DNA of 64,000 bases from DASPJL01 sp035628645. GTDB taxonomy: Bacteria > Bacteroidota > Bacteroidia > Cytophagales > Cyclobacteriaceae. A model generated the notes under the pieces. The model saw only the letters and a list, made by a program, of their open reading frames with translations, searched no databases and was not told where the DNA came from. Position 1 is the first letter of the stretch; each line of letters starts with the position of its first letter. Positions 8,927 to 17,549 of this stretch are shown here, piece after piece. The translations under genes were made by a program, and so were the position numbers. Location: NCBI GenBank assembly GCA_035628645.1, contig DASPJL010000195.1, positions 74,161 through 138,160 on the forward strand. The letters are read 5' to 3'.

Positions 8927-9856
8927 TTAGGCAGGAATGGGTTCTTTTCTCATTTCTGCAAGCTTCCTAAACAATTCGGTTTCTTCAGCAGAAAGATTTT
9001 GAGGAACCGTAATATTAATCCTCGCATAAAGGTCCCCTTTGATAGTTGAATTCTTGTAATCAGGAAATCCTAGTCCTTTAAGTCGCAGAACTTTTCCGCC
9101 CGCTATTCCTTTGGGAATATTTATATTCACACTTCCTCCTAATGTATCTACCTTGGTTTTTCCACCTAAAACAGCCACATAAACACTTACCGGGACATCT
9201 GTATAGATGTCATTCTCTTTTCTTTCAAATTTTGGATCTATTTTTATGCTGACTTTTAGAAGAAGATCGCCTTTATTAGGTGTTTTGGTTCCCTGATTTT
9301 TTATTCTAAGAATCTCCCCGTCTTTTATTCCTGGTTTAATTTTTACCCTCAACTTCCTTTCACTTAAGTCGATAATTCTTGAAGTCCCTGAAAAGGCTTC
9401 TTCCATACTTATGTCTATTCTTCCTTCCAAATCCGGTTCTTTATAGAACCCCGAGTTACTTTGGGATTGTGCGCCGCCCCCAAATCCACCTCCAAAAAAG
9501 CTTTTGAAAAAATCAGAAAATCCGCCGCCGCCCATAAAATCATTGGGGTCTCCTTCAAATTCAAAGCGCGTTCCGCCCTTATTTGTATTTGCATACTGAG
9601 ACCAATCAAAACCTCCTCCGGCTTGTTCATATTGCTTCCAGTTCGAACCGAGTTGATCATATTTTTTTCTTTTCTCAGGATCTTCCAGCACCTCATATGC
9701 TTCGGAAACCTCTTTAAATTTCTCTTCAGATTTTTTGTCTCCTTTATTTTTGTCGGGATGATATTTTACTGCAAGCTTCCTATACGCCTTTTTTATCTCT
9801 TCTTGAGAAGCATTTTTATTAACACCTAAAGTTTTATAATAATCTTTATACTCCAT
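8927..9856 (-). CDS. J-domain co-chaperone, DnaJ/CbpA type without zinc fingers
   Basis: The 309-residue protein starts with a J domain (YYKTLGVNKNASQEEIKKAYRKLAVKYHPDKN) carrying the HPD triad at residues 33-35, which stimulates DnaK ATPase. A Gly/Phe-rich stretch follows (GGGGFSDFFKSFFGGGFGGG), then two C-terminal substrate-binding barrels (EAFSGTSRIIDL, GLGFPDYKNSTIKGDLYARINI). No CxxCxGxG zinc modules are present, so it is CbpA-like and not true DnaJ. I chose the ATG at 9856 because homology starts there; the open frame continues 16 codons upstream. It is divergent from the small heat-shock gene, suggesting shared stress control. Confidence 0.93.
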   Translation of the reverse strand: MEYKDYYKTLGVNKNASQEEIKKAYRKLAVKYHPDKNKGDKKSEEKFKEVSEAYEVLEDPEKRKKYDQLGSNWKQYEQAGGGFDWSQYANTNKGGTRFEFEGDPNDFMGGGGFSDFFKSFFGGGFGGGAQSQSNSGFYKEPDLEGRIDISMEEAFSGTSRIIDLSERKLRVKIKPGIKDGEILRIKNQGTKTPNKGDLLLKVSIKIDPKFERKENDIYTDVPVSVYVAVLGGKTKVDTLGGSVNINIPKGIAGGKVLRLKGLGFPDYKNSTIKGDLYARINITVPQNLSAEETELFRKLAEMRKEPIPA

Positions 9857-9959
9857 ATTTTCTCTTTTTAATGAGTTCAACGATAATATTTTTATGCTGT
9901 TCAAACGTTATACCGACCATTTTCAACATTTTTTCTTCATCTCAGAAATATTAAACAAA

Positions 9960-10005
9960 GTCAAATTGACATTATTTAATTAAATTTTAGTGTCAAATCG
10001 TCATG
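9960..10005 (+). promoter_or_regulatory. Paired upstream sites, possible enhancer-binding sites for hsp20
   Basis: GTCAAATTGACATT at 9960-9973 and GTCAAATCGTCATG at 9992-10005 match at 11 of 14 positions and start exactly 32 bases apart, about three helical turns. The first copy contains an odd-centred palindrome GTCAA-A-TTGAC. They lie 31-76 bases upstream of the sigma-54 element, where activators of sigma-54 often bind. The activator is not identified. Confidence 0.5.
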
Positions 10006-10035
10006 TTTTTTCTGATTTTTTATTAATAATTCCAA

Positions 10036-10051
10036 TGGCATATCACTTGCA
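10036..10051 (+). promoter_or_regulatory. Sigma-54 (RpoN) type -24/-12 promoter of hsp20
   Basis: TGGCATATCACTTGCA agrees with the consensus TGGCACG-N4-TTGCA at the key GG and GC positions with exact spacing. Transcription would start near 10062, giving a leader of about 24 bases before the hsp20 ATG at 10086. It is the only such match I noticed in an intergenic region of the window. Confidence 0.7.
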
Positions 10052-10085
10052 TCCCGTCTTTTAAACTTAAAATAGAAAGATAATT

Positions 10086-10517
10086 ATGACACTTATGAGA
10101 AAATTTAATGCAACCTGGCCAGATTATTTAGAAGACTATTTCGGCAAAGATTCTTCAGATAATGTCTGGTTTCCTAAAGCAGCGCTAAATAATCCTGCTG
10201 TTAATATTATAGAAGCCAAAGATGAATTTTTCATTGAACTTGCCGTTCCAGGTTTTGATAAAGAAGATTTTAAAATTGACCTTCAAAACAATGTTCTGAC
10301 CATTGGCACTAAGAAAGAACATTCCTTAAAAGACTCGGATAAGCGGTATAGTAAAAGAGAGTTTGTTTTTGGTCCATTTGAAAAAACTTTTGTTTTGCCT
10401 AAAAGCATAGACGGGGAAAAAATTGAAGCTTCATATAAGAATGGTATATTGGAAATATCAATTCCTAAAAAAGAAGAAGCTAAGGTAAAGGAGCCAAAAG
10501 CTATAGAAATAAAATAA
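10086..10517 (+). CDS. Small heat-shock protein, Hsp20/alpha-crystallin family
   Basis: This 143-residue ATP-independent holdase keeps unfolding proteins soluble for DnaK/J refolding. The alpha-crystallin domain spans about residues 36-128 (PAVNIIEAKDEFFIELAVPGFDKEDFKIDL to ASYKNGILEISIPK), and the tail carries an I-x-I motif (IEI) used in oligomer assembly. An alternative start is the Met at codon 4. The gene is divergent from the J-protein gene and is preceded by a sigma-54-type promoter, so its stress induction may need an ATP-dependent activator and RpoN. Confidence 0.94.
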   Translation: MTLMRKFNATWPDYLEDYFGKDSSDNVWFPKAALNNPAVNIIEAKDEFFIELAVPGFDKEDFKIDLQNNVLTIGTKKEHSLKDSDKRYSKREFVFGPFEKTFVLPKSIDGEKIEASYKNGILEISIPKKEEAKVKEPKAIEIK

Positions 10518-10531
10518 TTCCAAAGCTTGAT

Positions 10532-10574
10532 TTAAAGAAGTAAAGGGAGCCATAAGGCTCCTTTACTTCTTTAA
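10532..10574. terminator. Bidirectional terminator between hsp20 and the VWA gene
   Basis: A 19-bp inverted repeat (left arm 10532-10551, right arm 10556-10574) has one bulged G and a loop of about four bases. The right arm overlaps the stop codon of the convergent gene. T-rich and A-rich ends allow use from both sides. Confidence 0.75.
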
Positions 10575-12649
10575 TAGACTCCATGGTATTTCCTTAATCC
10601 CCACTCGATACTAATAAGTATCAGAAGTAAAAAGAATAACCATTTCAAATGGATTAGTTCAAGGTTTTCTTCCGAATTGTGGATTTTTCCCTTGGCTTTA
10701 TTTTTAAGTAATTCTTCAGTAAGAGAGGAAATTTGAGAAGGATAAAAAACCTTTCCTCCGGTATTGTTTGCCAACTCTCTTAATACCGCGTGGTTTGCAG
10801 TGGTATTCAAGGACTCTAGCTGCAATTCTTTTATTATAAATTGTCCTGAGACCGATTCTTTTTTTCCGTCCAATTGTGTAGAGGCTGTGTATTTGTAAAT
10901 TCCTGCATTCAATCCTCCAACATCATAGGTGGAATTATTCTTACTATTAATATAGGAATATTTGAAGGCACGACCGGATTCATCGGTTATTTCCAGATTT
11001 ATTTTCTGTCCATATATTTTTTCATAAATATTATTATAAACCTCTGTTTCAAATACTACGGGTTCATTATCATAAATTTCATTGTTGATAGGATAAACCC
11101 TAAACTTTCTTTTATCTTCTTTTGAAGAAAGATATTGAACTAGTTTCGTCACCACTTCGTCAAAAACCACTGTACTATTGTTAAGATAATATTCATGAAG
11201 GCGCCATTCCCAAATGCCATTGCCTATGATTACTCCACTCTTTGAGTTTTCGGTACTTCCTACTGCAATTAAAGGTTTATCAGTACTCACTGTTCCCACT
11301 TTCTGATATAAGAATACCTCAAAATCTGCCGGAACCTGAAAATCTCCAAAAGGCACTATTATAGGAGGATATTTTAGAATGGTATTTTGATGATCTTCGG
11401 TTAAAGTAAACTTGTTGAAATTTTTATTAAATACCGGGAACACCTCATCTTTCTGAATTCCATGTGGGTGAATGTCAACAGAGGAGGTTGATGCATTGAA
11501 CTGATTTAAATTGGATTGATTAGCTAAAATATATAGATGATTTTTCGATTTGGTTTTAAATTGATTAAAGACAGATAATGCATTGTTATATATATCAGGA
11601 ATCTGATGAAAGATGACAAGGTCAAATTTTGGGTCTTCAGGTTGAGCGCTTATCCCCGGAATAAATAAAGTGAACTCATAGTTCTCCTTATTTTCCAGGG
11701 CCGACTTAATTGCTTTCACATCCGGATGAGGAGCAAGTGCAACCATTAATATTTTTTCCTTATTATCAATGATGTCGATATATACTTCCCCCGTATTGTT
11801 TTTATTGGAATATTCGCCTCGTAATGGATTTACAGCAACCGTATAATGCTGTACACCTGGTTCTGAACTTGAAGTATAAAAGGTAGTTTGATTTATATTA
11901 TCTTCAGCAATGGTGATGGTTTTTGAGTCTAGCACCTTGCCATTTTTTAAAAGGTTTACTGTCGCCATTTCATTAGAGAATCCTTCCCCTGTGATTTCCA
12001 GCACGATGGGAAATTTATTCCCCCGATAAGCAACTTTATTATAAATGACGTTTTTTAAGTTCAAATCCTTTTTAGGGATAGTGTCCCCAATTGCCAGAGG
12101 GAACAATGTAAAATTATAGGGGGAATAATTAGGCGCCGTCCCTTGATTAAATATTCCATCAGTAAGGAAGACGACGCCAGCTAAGTTACTGTTCTCATAT
12201 TTTGATTGAATTCCTGAGAGAAAGGAACTGATATTGGTAACGGGATGATTAAATTTTACTGAATCCGGATTTTTTATTTCAGTTGATGAAAAACTTTCGA
12301 TCTCTACCTCAAATTCATCCCGAAGCTTCTTGGCCTGAATGTCCAGATTTTGCAAAAGATTATTTAGAAAACGTTTATCATGAATATTGGCTATCGATTG
12401 AGAATTATCGATGGCTATTAGTACGATTGGTTTTTCAATATAATTTCTTATCTGTTTTATAACTGGGGCCAATAAAAGAAAACAAATGATAAAAACAGTA
12501 AGAAAACGTAAACCAGCAAGAACATAATTGAACACTTTGCTCCAATCGGGTATTTTCTTGTATAGAAGAAAGGCATAGAGGGCAGCCACAAGTAAACACA
12601 ATAAGATATACCATGGAGAACTCTGTGTGAATATTTCTGTTCTTGTCAT
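10571..12649 (-). CDS. Membrane-anchored VWA domain protein
   Basis: The 692-residue protein has two N-terminal membrane helices (about residues 13-31 and 44-64), a VWA-like domain starting at KPIVLIAIDNSQSI with the metal-site motif DxSxS at residues 81-85, extracytoplasmic beta-rich regions, and one C-terminal membrane helix (LKWLFFLLLILISIEWGL) with a short tail. This layout is common in Bacteroidota BatA-like or glutamine-amidotransferase-like VWA proteins; the middle stretch DLVIFHQIPDI fits the latter fold. It lies downstream of the DUF2723 gene on the same strand, separated by a terminator-like hairpin. Function is not known; scaffolding of envelope complexes is a family-level guess. 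Confidence 0.75.
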   Translation of the reverse strand: MTRTEIFTQSSPWYILLCLLVAALYAFLLYKKIPDWSKVFNYVLAGLRFLTVFIICFLLLAPVIKQIRNYIEKPIVLIAIDNSQSIANIHDKRFLNNLLQNLDIQAKKLRDEFEVEIESFSSTEIKNPDSVKFNHPVTNISSFLSGIQSKYENSNLAGVVFLTDGIFNQGTAPNYSPYNFTLFPLAIGDTIPKKDLNLKNVIYNKVAYRGNKFPIVLEITGEGFSNEMATVNLLKNGKVLDSKTITIAEDNINQTTFYTSSSEPGVQHYTVAVNPLRGEYSNKNNTGEVYIDIIDNKEKILMVALAPHPDVKAIKSALENKENYEFTLFIPGISAQPEDPKFDLVIFHQIPDIYNNALSVFNQFKTKSKNHLYILANQSNLNQFNASTSSVDIHPHGIQKDEVFPVFNKNFNKFTLTEDHQNTILKYPPIIVPFGDFQVPADFEVFLYQKVGTVSTDKPLIAVGSTENSKSGVIIGNGIWEWRLHEYYLNNSTVVFDEVVTKLVQYLSSKEDKRKFRVYPINNEIYDNEPVVFETEVYNNIYEKIYGQKINLEITDESGRAFKYSYINSKNNSTYDVGGLNAGIYKYTASTQLDGKKESVSGQFIIKELQLESLNTTANHAVLRELANNTGGKVFYPSQISSLTEELLKNKAKGKIHNSEENLELIHLKWLFFLLLILISIEWGLRKYHGVY

Positions 12650-12747
12650 CTACGATTGGAATTTAATCAAAATAGTTCTGGTGATGCTAATTCTTAGATC
12701 GAACCTTTTAATAACGGAAAACAATATTAAACCTGTTACCAACAAAA

Positions 12748-12785
12748 TAAAAAAGACACCAGACTTTTGCCTAATGTCTTTTTCT
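12748..12785 (-). terminator. Terminator after the DUF2723 gene
   Basis: Read on the minus strand, AAAAAGACA and TGTCTTTTT pair around a 16-base loop and the transcript ends in a T run. It lies about 20 bases beyond the stop codon at 12802. Confidence 0.6.
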
Positions 12786-12801
12786 GAAGATAAATATTTT
12801 T

Positions 12802-15750
12802 CTATCTGCTTATCCTATTGTATTCATTATTAAATATAGTATCATATTTTGAAGCTTTGTCAGCCTTACCTGCTTCCTTGTAAAACTCTCCCAATTGCTG
12901 AAGCATATAAATATTCCTTTGAAGGTTAAAACTCTTTCTGTCCCCAATTGAAGTTGCAAACCGTACCTCTTCCTGAGCTCTTTTACTTAAAATGTCAGCT
13001 ATGTGATCAGCTTCTTTTTCCGCCCCTACTGTTAATAGAAGAGGGATGTACTGGAAGCTGTATATATCATAAGGCACACCTTCATCTGGCATTGCAGACA
13101 AAGATTTTAACAGGGCTTTTTTAGCCAGGTCTGTTTTTCCTTCATTGATTAATTGAGTTGCAAGGGCATGAAAACTTGCTCTATGGTTCAATACAAAGCT
13201 TCTGTAATCATCGTTGTAATATACATCCGGATTGTCAAGTTCTCTATAGAAGAAATTGTTCATCAAATTGTCGTACATAATATCCGAGGCTACAAAATCT
13301 CCTCCTGTTGGGTTTTCGGCAGGTAAAAGTCTAAAAGCATTTCCCTCCATTTGAACAAAAGGCTCCAGATTTAAATTTGTGCTTTGTAAGGATGTATTAT
13401 TGAAATATATTGGCCTTTTCCATTGATTGGAAGCTATAATATCTAAAATTACCAAGTCATTTTTCTCAAGGTGGCTTCCTTTAATATTCCAGGCCATTAA
13501 ATCTACCACCTGATCTTCCCGGTATTTAGGAATAATTCCACTATTAAGAACTGATTGTTTATCAACCTGCATAAATAGATTTTTGGAAGGCACTTTTATA
13601 GTTGCATCACCGGTTTGAAGTGGAACCATGATAGCAGGATGTTTTTCCTTTATAAGTTTAAGGTATTGGTTTAAGTTAATACCTTCCTTTACGCTCGGAT
13701 TTTCTATTACAGGAATATATTCGTTTTTCCCTTGCAAATAAACCTCGTTACCTAATGAAATTGGAAGCGGAGCAGATTTGTTTACCTGCATCTTCATTTG
13801 ACGGATGTACCAATCTGTGCTTAAGTAGCTCAGTACTACTACCCTTACGTCTGTTCTGAATCCTTCTACTTCTTGTGCATACCACAACGGGAAAGTATCG
13901 TTGTCTCCTCCGGTAAATAGGATTGCATTGGGTGCACAAGAGTTTAAGAAGTTTTTAGCAGAATCAACTGAAAAATAACGATTACTTCTGTCGTGGTCAT
14001 TCCAGTTTTCAGCGGCCATTATTCCGGGAATAAACAGACAAAGTAATGTAACTGTTGCTGCCCGGAGTTTCTCATTTTTTAATGTATTTTGTAGCAAATC
14101 AAAAATTGCCAGCGCGCCAAATCCTATCCAGATGGAAAATACATAAAATGAACCGGCGTAGGCATAGTCTCTTTCCCGAGGTTCGATAGGGGGAGAGTTA
14201 AGGTATAGGATGATTGCAATTCCTGTAAAGAAGAAGAACATCATTACCACCCAAAATCTTTTTTTATCCTTATTTAATTGAAAGAAAAGACCGAGAAGAC
14301 CAAGGACAAGCGGAAGCATAAAATAATTGTTTCTGCCTTTGTTGTTTTTGATAGAACTGGGTAATAATTCAGAACTACTCCATGGTGTAAGAAATCCTGC
14401 ATCCTGAATATCACTTTCCCTTCCGGAAAAATTCCACATAAAGTACCGGAAATACATATGTCCTAATTGGTGCTTAAACAGGTATTCCAGGTTATCAGAC
14501 ATCTTGGGTTTTTCTTCAGGTCCGAGGTTCATGATTTGCCTGTATTTTTCTATATGGGAAGGCTGTTTACTATAAGCTCTTGGAAACAGCGTTTCACTTT
14601 CCCGCGAATAAACATTCTTTATTCGGTAATCGATGATCTCATATTTATTTTTCCCCTTTTTGTATACAGCATCACCTTTTATCTGGTCTTCAACTTCACT
14701 TGTAAAATAAGCACCGTATAATAATGGCCTGTCCCCATATTGTTCTCTTTTTAAATAAGATATAAAACTCATCACGTCTTGAGGATCATTTTCATCAATT
14801 GGAGGATTGAAGTTTGACCGAATGACGATAATCGCATAGGATGAGTATCCAATCAAAACAAAAGCGAAGCAAAGGAGGACCGTATTTAAAAGTTCTTTGT
14901 TGTTTTTTATTGAATATAAAATGGCATAAACTAATGCGCCAAAGAATAAAATCATAAAAAATATAATTCCAGATCCAAATGGTAATCCAAACCCATTAAC
15001 AAACCATAACTCAAATTGACCTGCAATGGAAGGAAGACCAGTAATAACGCCAGACATGATGGCTACGATGATTACAGCGCTGATCACAAACGTTGCTACT
15101 ACTCCCCATAAAGTTGGCTTATATTTCTTAAAGTAGATGATAAACGCTAAAGCGGGAATGGTCACAAGGTTAAGTAAATGGACACCGATTGAAAGGCCCA
15201 TCATGTAGGCGATTAATATTAACCATCGGTTTGCCTTGCTGTCATTGGCAACCAATTCCCATTTTAATATTGCCCAGAAAACAAATGCGGTAAAGAATGA
15301 TGACATTGCATACACTTCGCCTTCCACAGCTGAAAACCAAAAGGAGTCAGAAAAAGTATAAGAAAGCGCTCCCACTATTCCTGCACCCATTACGGCCAAA
15401 GTTTGTCCCTGTGATAATTCTTCTGCTGTTTTGCTAAGGATTTTTCTTCCCAACAAAGTTATTGACCAGAATAAAAATAAAATTGTAAAGCTGCTGCTAA
15501 GCACGGATACCATGTTTATCCAGAAAGCCACTGTTGTTACATCACTGGCAAAAAAAGAAAACATCCTTCCTATTAACAGGAATAAAGGAGCTCCGGGTGG
15601 ATGAGGAACTTCTAATTTGTAGGATACCGCAATAAATTCACCACAGTCCCAAAAACTTGCAGTCTGTTCAATGGTTAATACATAAACAATAGTAGCAATG
15701 GCAAAAACTGTCCAACCTATAATATTGTTGATCCTTGAGAATTTAAACAT
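12802..15750 (-). CDS. DUF2723 multi-spanning membrane protein (TMEM260/protein O-mannosyltransferase-like)
   Basis: The 982-residue protein has a first helix followed by the family signature TIEQTASFWDCGEFIAVSYKLEVPHPPGAPLF, where the D and E of DCGE correspond to the acidic loop of GT-C glycosyltransferases. About ten to twelve membrane helices fill the first 560 residues, followed by a soluble part with FTGGDNDTFPLWYAQEVEG and a helical-repeat-like C-terminus. Eukaryotic TMEM260 is an O-mannosyltransferase, and bacterial members are expected to glycosylate or modify envelope proteins, but the reaction here is inferred. The start ATG at 15750 has no competing upstream start. Confidence 0.85.
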   Translation of the reverse strand: MFKFSRINNIIGWTVFAIATIVYVLTIEQTASFWDCGEFIAVSYKLEVPHPPGAPLFLLIGRMFSFFASDVTTVAFWINMVSVLSSSFTILFLFWSITLLGRKILSKTAEELSQGQTLAVMGAGIVGALSYTFSDSFWFSAVEGEVYAMSSFFTAFVFWAILKWELVANDSKANRWLILIAYMMGLSIGVHLLNLVTIPALAFIIYFKKYKPTLWGVVATFVISAVIIVAIMSGVITGLPSIAGQFELWFVNGFGLPFGSGIIFFMILFFGALVYAILYSIKNNKELLNTVLLCFAFVLIGYSSYAIIVIRSNFNPPIDENDPQDVMSFISYLKREQYGDRPLLYGAYFTSEVEDQIKGDAVYKKGKNKYEIIDYRIKNVYSRESETLFPRAYSKQPSHIEKYRQIMNLGPEEKPKMSDNLEYLFKHQLGHMYFRYFMWNFSGRESDIQDAGFLTPWSSSELLPSSIKNNKGRNNYFMLPLVLGLLGLFFQLNKDKKRFWVVMMFFFFTGIAIILYLNSPPIEPRERDYAYAGSFYVFSIWIGFGALAIFDLLQNTLKNEKLRAATVTLLCLFIPGIMAAENWNDHDRSNRYFSVDSAKNFLNSCAPNAILFTGGDNDTFPLWYAQEVEGFRTDVRVVVLSYLSTDWYIRQMKMQVNKSAPLPISLGNEVYLQGKNEYIPVIENPSVKEGINLNQYLKLIKEKHPAIMVPLQTGDATIKVPSKNLFMQVDKQSVLNSGIIPKYREDQVVDLMAWNIKGSHLEKNDLVILDIIASNQWKRPIYFNNTSLQSTNLNLEPFVQMEGNAFRLLPAENPTGGDFVASDIMYDNLMNNFFYRELDNPDVYYNDDYRSFVLNHRASFHALATQLINEGKTDLAKKALLKSLSAMPDEGVPYDIYSFQYIPLLLTVGAEKEADHIADILSKRAQEEVRFATSIGDRKSFNLQRNIYMLQQLGEFYKEAGKADKASKYDTIFNNEYNRISR

Positions 15751-15920
15751 ATCAGATATTAAATGAAGGGCTAAAAATAGTAAAATTAATGTTTATAGTA
15801 GGAAAGTTTATTGGTTGTAAGACTTGTTTTTAGTTAAAAATGGTTAAAAAGTGATTCTTTGCTTCTTCAACAAACAACTTTTGACAAATAGTCTTAATTT
15901 TTTGCCTCTGTAATTTTAAA

Positions 15921-15952
15921 AATAAAAAAACCATCCCTTTTGAGGATGGTTC
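15921..15952 (-). terminator. Terminator after thioredoxin
   Basis: AACCATCC and GGATGGTT pair around a seven-base loop; on the minus strand the stem is followed by seven T. It lies 26 bases beyond the trxA stop codon. Confidence 0.8.
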
Positions 15953-15977
15953 TGTTTTTTTAAAGTATTCTTATTAT

Positions 15978-16304
15978 CTACTTAGAAATATGAGTAGATA
16001 GTTTTTCAGTAAGTACATTTTTAGGTACTGCACCGACTTGTTTCTCAACTACTTCTCCATTTTTAATTACCAATAAAGTAGGAATACTTCGGATGCCATA
16101 TTTTGCGGAAGTTGCAGGATTATTGTCTACATCCACCTTACCAATTACGGCTTTTCCTTCAAAATCACCGGCTAATTCTTCTACAACAGGGCCAATCATT
16201 TTACAAGGACCACACCATTCAGCCCAAAAATCTACAAGAATAGGTTTATCTGTGGCGAGTATTTTTTCAAAATTCGCATCCGTAATTTCAATTGCTTTAG
16301 CCAT
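15978..16304 (-). CDS. trxA: Thioredoxin
   Basis: This 108-residue cytoplasmic disulfide reductase has the active site WCGPC with cysteines 31 and 34, followed by the cis-proline segment SIPTLLVIKNG and a C-terminal helix. I use the ATG at 16304 because the thioredoxin fold starts there; an open frame of 29 more codons upstream has no homology and crosses the promoter. It stands downstream of the M42 peptidase on the same strand but has its own -7 element and terminator. Confidence 0.97.
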   Translation of the reverse strand: MAKAIEITDANFEKILATDKPILVDFWAEWCGPCKMIGPVVEELAGDFEGKAVIGKVDVDNNPATSAKYGIRSIPTLLVIKNGEVVEKQVGAVPKNVLTEKLSTHISK

Positions 16305-16340
16305 GTTGTTTCTATGTTTAAAAATTATGCTATTACTACA

Positions 16341-16348
16341 CAAATATA
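16341..16348 (-). promoter_or_regulatory. -7 element of trxA (TATATTTG)
   Basis: On the minus strand TATATTTG matches TANNTTTG and lies 36 bases before the trxA ATG. No clear -33 TTG was found at the usual distance. Confidence 0.5.
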
Positions 16349-16408
16349 ATAGAAAAAGTTCTCCGGGGAAGAGAGTTTTTTTATAGCTCAAATGAAGTAT
16401 GTTAAAAC

Positions 16409-17338
16409 CTATAGTTCTTCCAGCAAAACATTATAAATTTCTATCATACTTAAGAGGTCTTTTTTATCTACAGTTTCTTTAGGTGAATGCACATTATCCT
16501 CCGCTGCTCCTATAAAACACCAGTCGAATGGATAGGGAGAAGCCTGAAGCTCTTTTCCATCGCTCCCTCCGGAAGCTTCCACTTCCAATTGATATTTTAT
16601 ATTTTTTTTTCTAGCTATTTCAATTATTTTATCGACGTAACTTCTTCTTGGAATGGATTTATCCCTCAATGAAATTACCACACCTTCTCCTGGATGTACT
16701 CCCTCTGTCACCCACGTGATGTCGGCAATTAAAGCTTGTTTGACTTTATACTTTTCGTAAATAAACTTTGCCAGATAAGGCACGGAACCTCCTCCGTGTT
16801 CTTCCCAACATGAAAAAATAAACAGTCCATTTTCTATTGTCTCAAAAAGTTTTAAAGCAACATAAACGCCTAGGCGGTTATCCAGATAACAACATTCAAG
16901 AGAGGTGTAAGTGTCCTTAAAAAAAGGCTTAAATGTTAATTCAGTACCCGGATCAATGATTCTTTCAAAGTCAATAGAAAGTTTTCGGTGTTGTTCATCA
17001 ATTTTTAAAGGTCCTTCGATTTTTCCCTTGCTATCCTTTCCAGTGAGAATATAACCTTCTTCTACGTCCGGCCCTCCTATCGGAATTATTTCGTTATTGT
17101 ATCGGGCCGTAAAACCAATGGAATCCATATGAACAAATACAGCCGTCCTTGGCTTGCCGAATGCCACTACAATACAGTCCTGAAAATCCTCACCCGAAAA
17201 GATTTCAGGTTTGGAATTCCAACCACGATTATTTTGTTCAATATAATCTAAAATAAATTGCTTCATTAAAAGTTCATTTCCTGAGGGAGCATGAATCGAA
17301 CAAAGCGTTTTGATGAGATTTAAGTCTTCTGAGCTCAA
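16409..17338 (-). CDS. M42-family metallo-aminopeptidase (glutamyl aminopeptidase-like)
   Basis: The 309-residue protein shows the metal ligands and catalytic residues of dinuclear M42/M28 peptidases: VHMDSIGF (His70, Asp72), the bridging Asp in YLDNRLG, the catalytic and binding glutamates in WEEHGGG, an Asp in LIADITW, and a late His in EDNVHSPKE. Length is slightly short of the usual 340-360 residues, mostly from a compact PDZ-like insert. It probably trims N-terminal residues from cytosolic peptides. It is transcribed away from the TPR gene. Confidence 0.85.
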   Translation of the reverse strand: MSSEDLNLIKTLCSIHAPSGNELLMKQFILDYIEQNNRGWNSKPEIFSGEDFQDCIVVAFGKPRTAVFVHMDSIGFTARYNNEIIPIGGPDVEEGYILTGKDSKGKIEGPLKIDEQHRKLSIDFERIIDPGTELTFKPFFKDTYTSLECCYLDNRLGVYVALKLFETIENGLFIFSCWEEHGGGSVPYLAKFIYEKYKVKQALIADITWVTEGVHPGEGVVISLRDKSIPRRSYVDKIIEIARKKNIKYQLEVEASGGSDGKELQASPYPFDWCFIGAAEDNVHSPKETVDKKDLLSMIEIYNVLLEEL

Positions 17339-17362
17339 AAAGTTTCTAATTTAAATAATGAT

Positions 17363-17370
17363 CAAATTTA
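17363..17370 (-). promoter_or_regulatory. -7 element of the M42 peptidase gene (TAAATTTG)
   Basis: The minus strand carries TAAATTTG 24 bases before the peptidase ATG. A TTG occurs 23 bases upstream of it, slightly beyond the usual 19-21 spacing. Confidence 0.4.
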
Positions 17371-17473
17371 GCTCTAAATTTCTTTTGGACCCGCAATTTA
17401 AATAATGCCGAATTGTTAAAAATATATGTACCTTTTGATTGAAAGCCATACGTCTATAATCACTACTATAAAC

Positions 17474-17481
17474 TAAATTTG
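17474..17481 (+). promoter_or_regulatory. -7 element of the TPR gene (TAAATTTG)
   Basis: TAAATTTG matches the Bacteroidota -7 consensus and lies 68 bases before the chosen ATG at 17550. No TTG at the proper -33 distance is visible. Confidence 0.4.
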
Positions 17482-17549
17482 TTACCCATAAAAATTAAAT
17501 ATAATTCTGATTGTTAAAATTAATTAAGACCAGCAGTAAGAATTTCCGA

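Noticed and set aside
9461..9829. 122-codon frame antisense to the J-protein gene
   Set aside because: It is a shadow of the Gly/Phe-rich and J-domain coding sequence.
9857..9904. Upstream extension of the J-protein by 16 codons
   Set aside because: Homology to J domains starts at the ATG at 9856; the extension resembles no family member.
12627..12833. 68-codon plus-strand frame between the VWA and DUF2723 genes
   Set aside because: It overlaps both neighbouring genes on the opposite strand and covers their terminator; no homology is visible.
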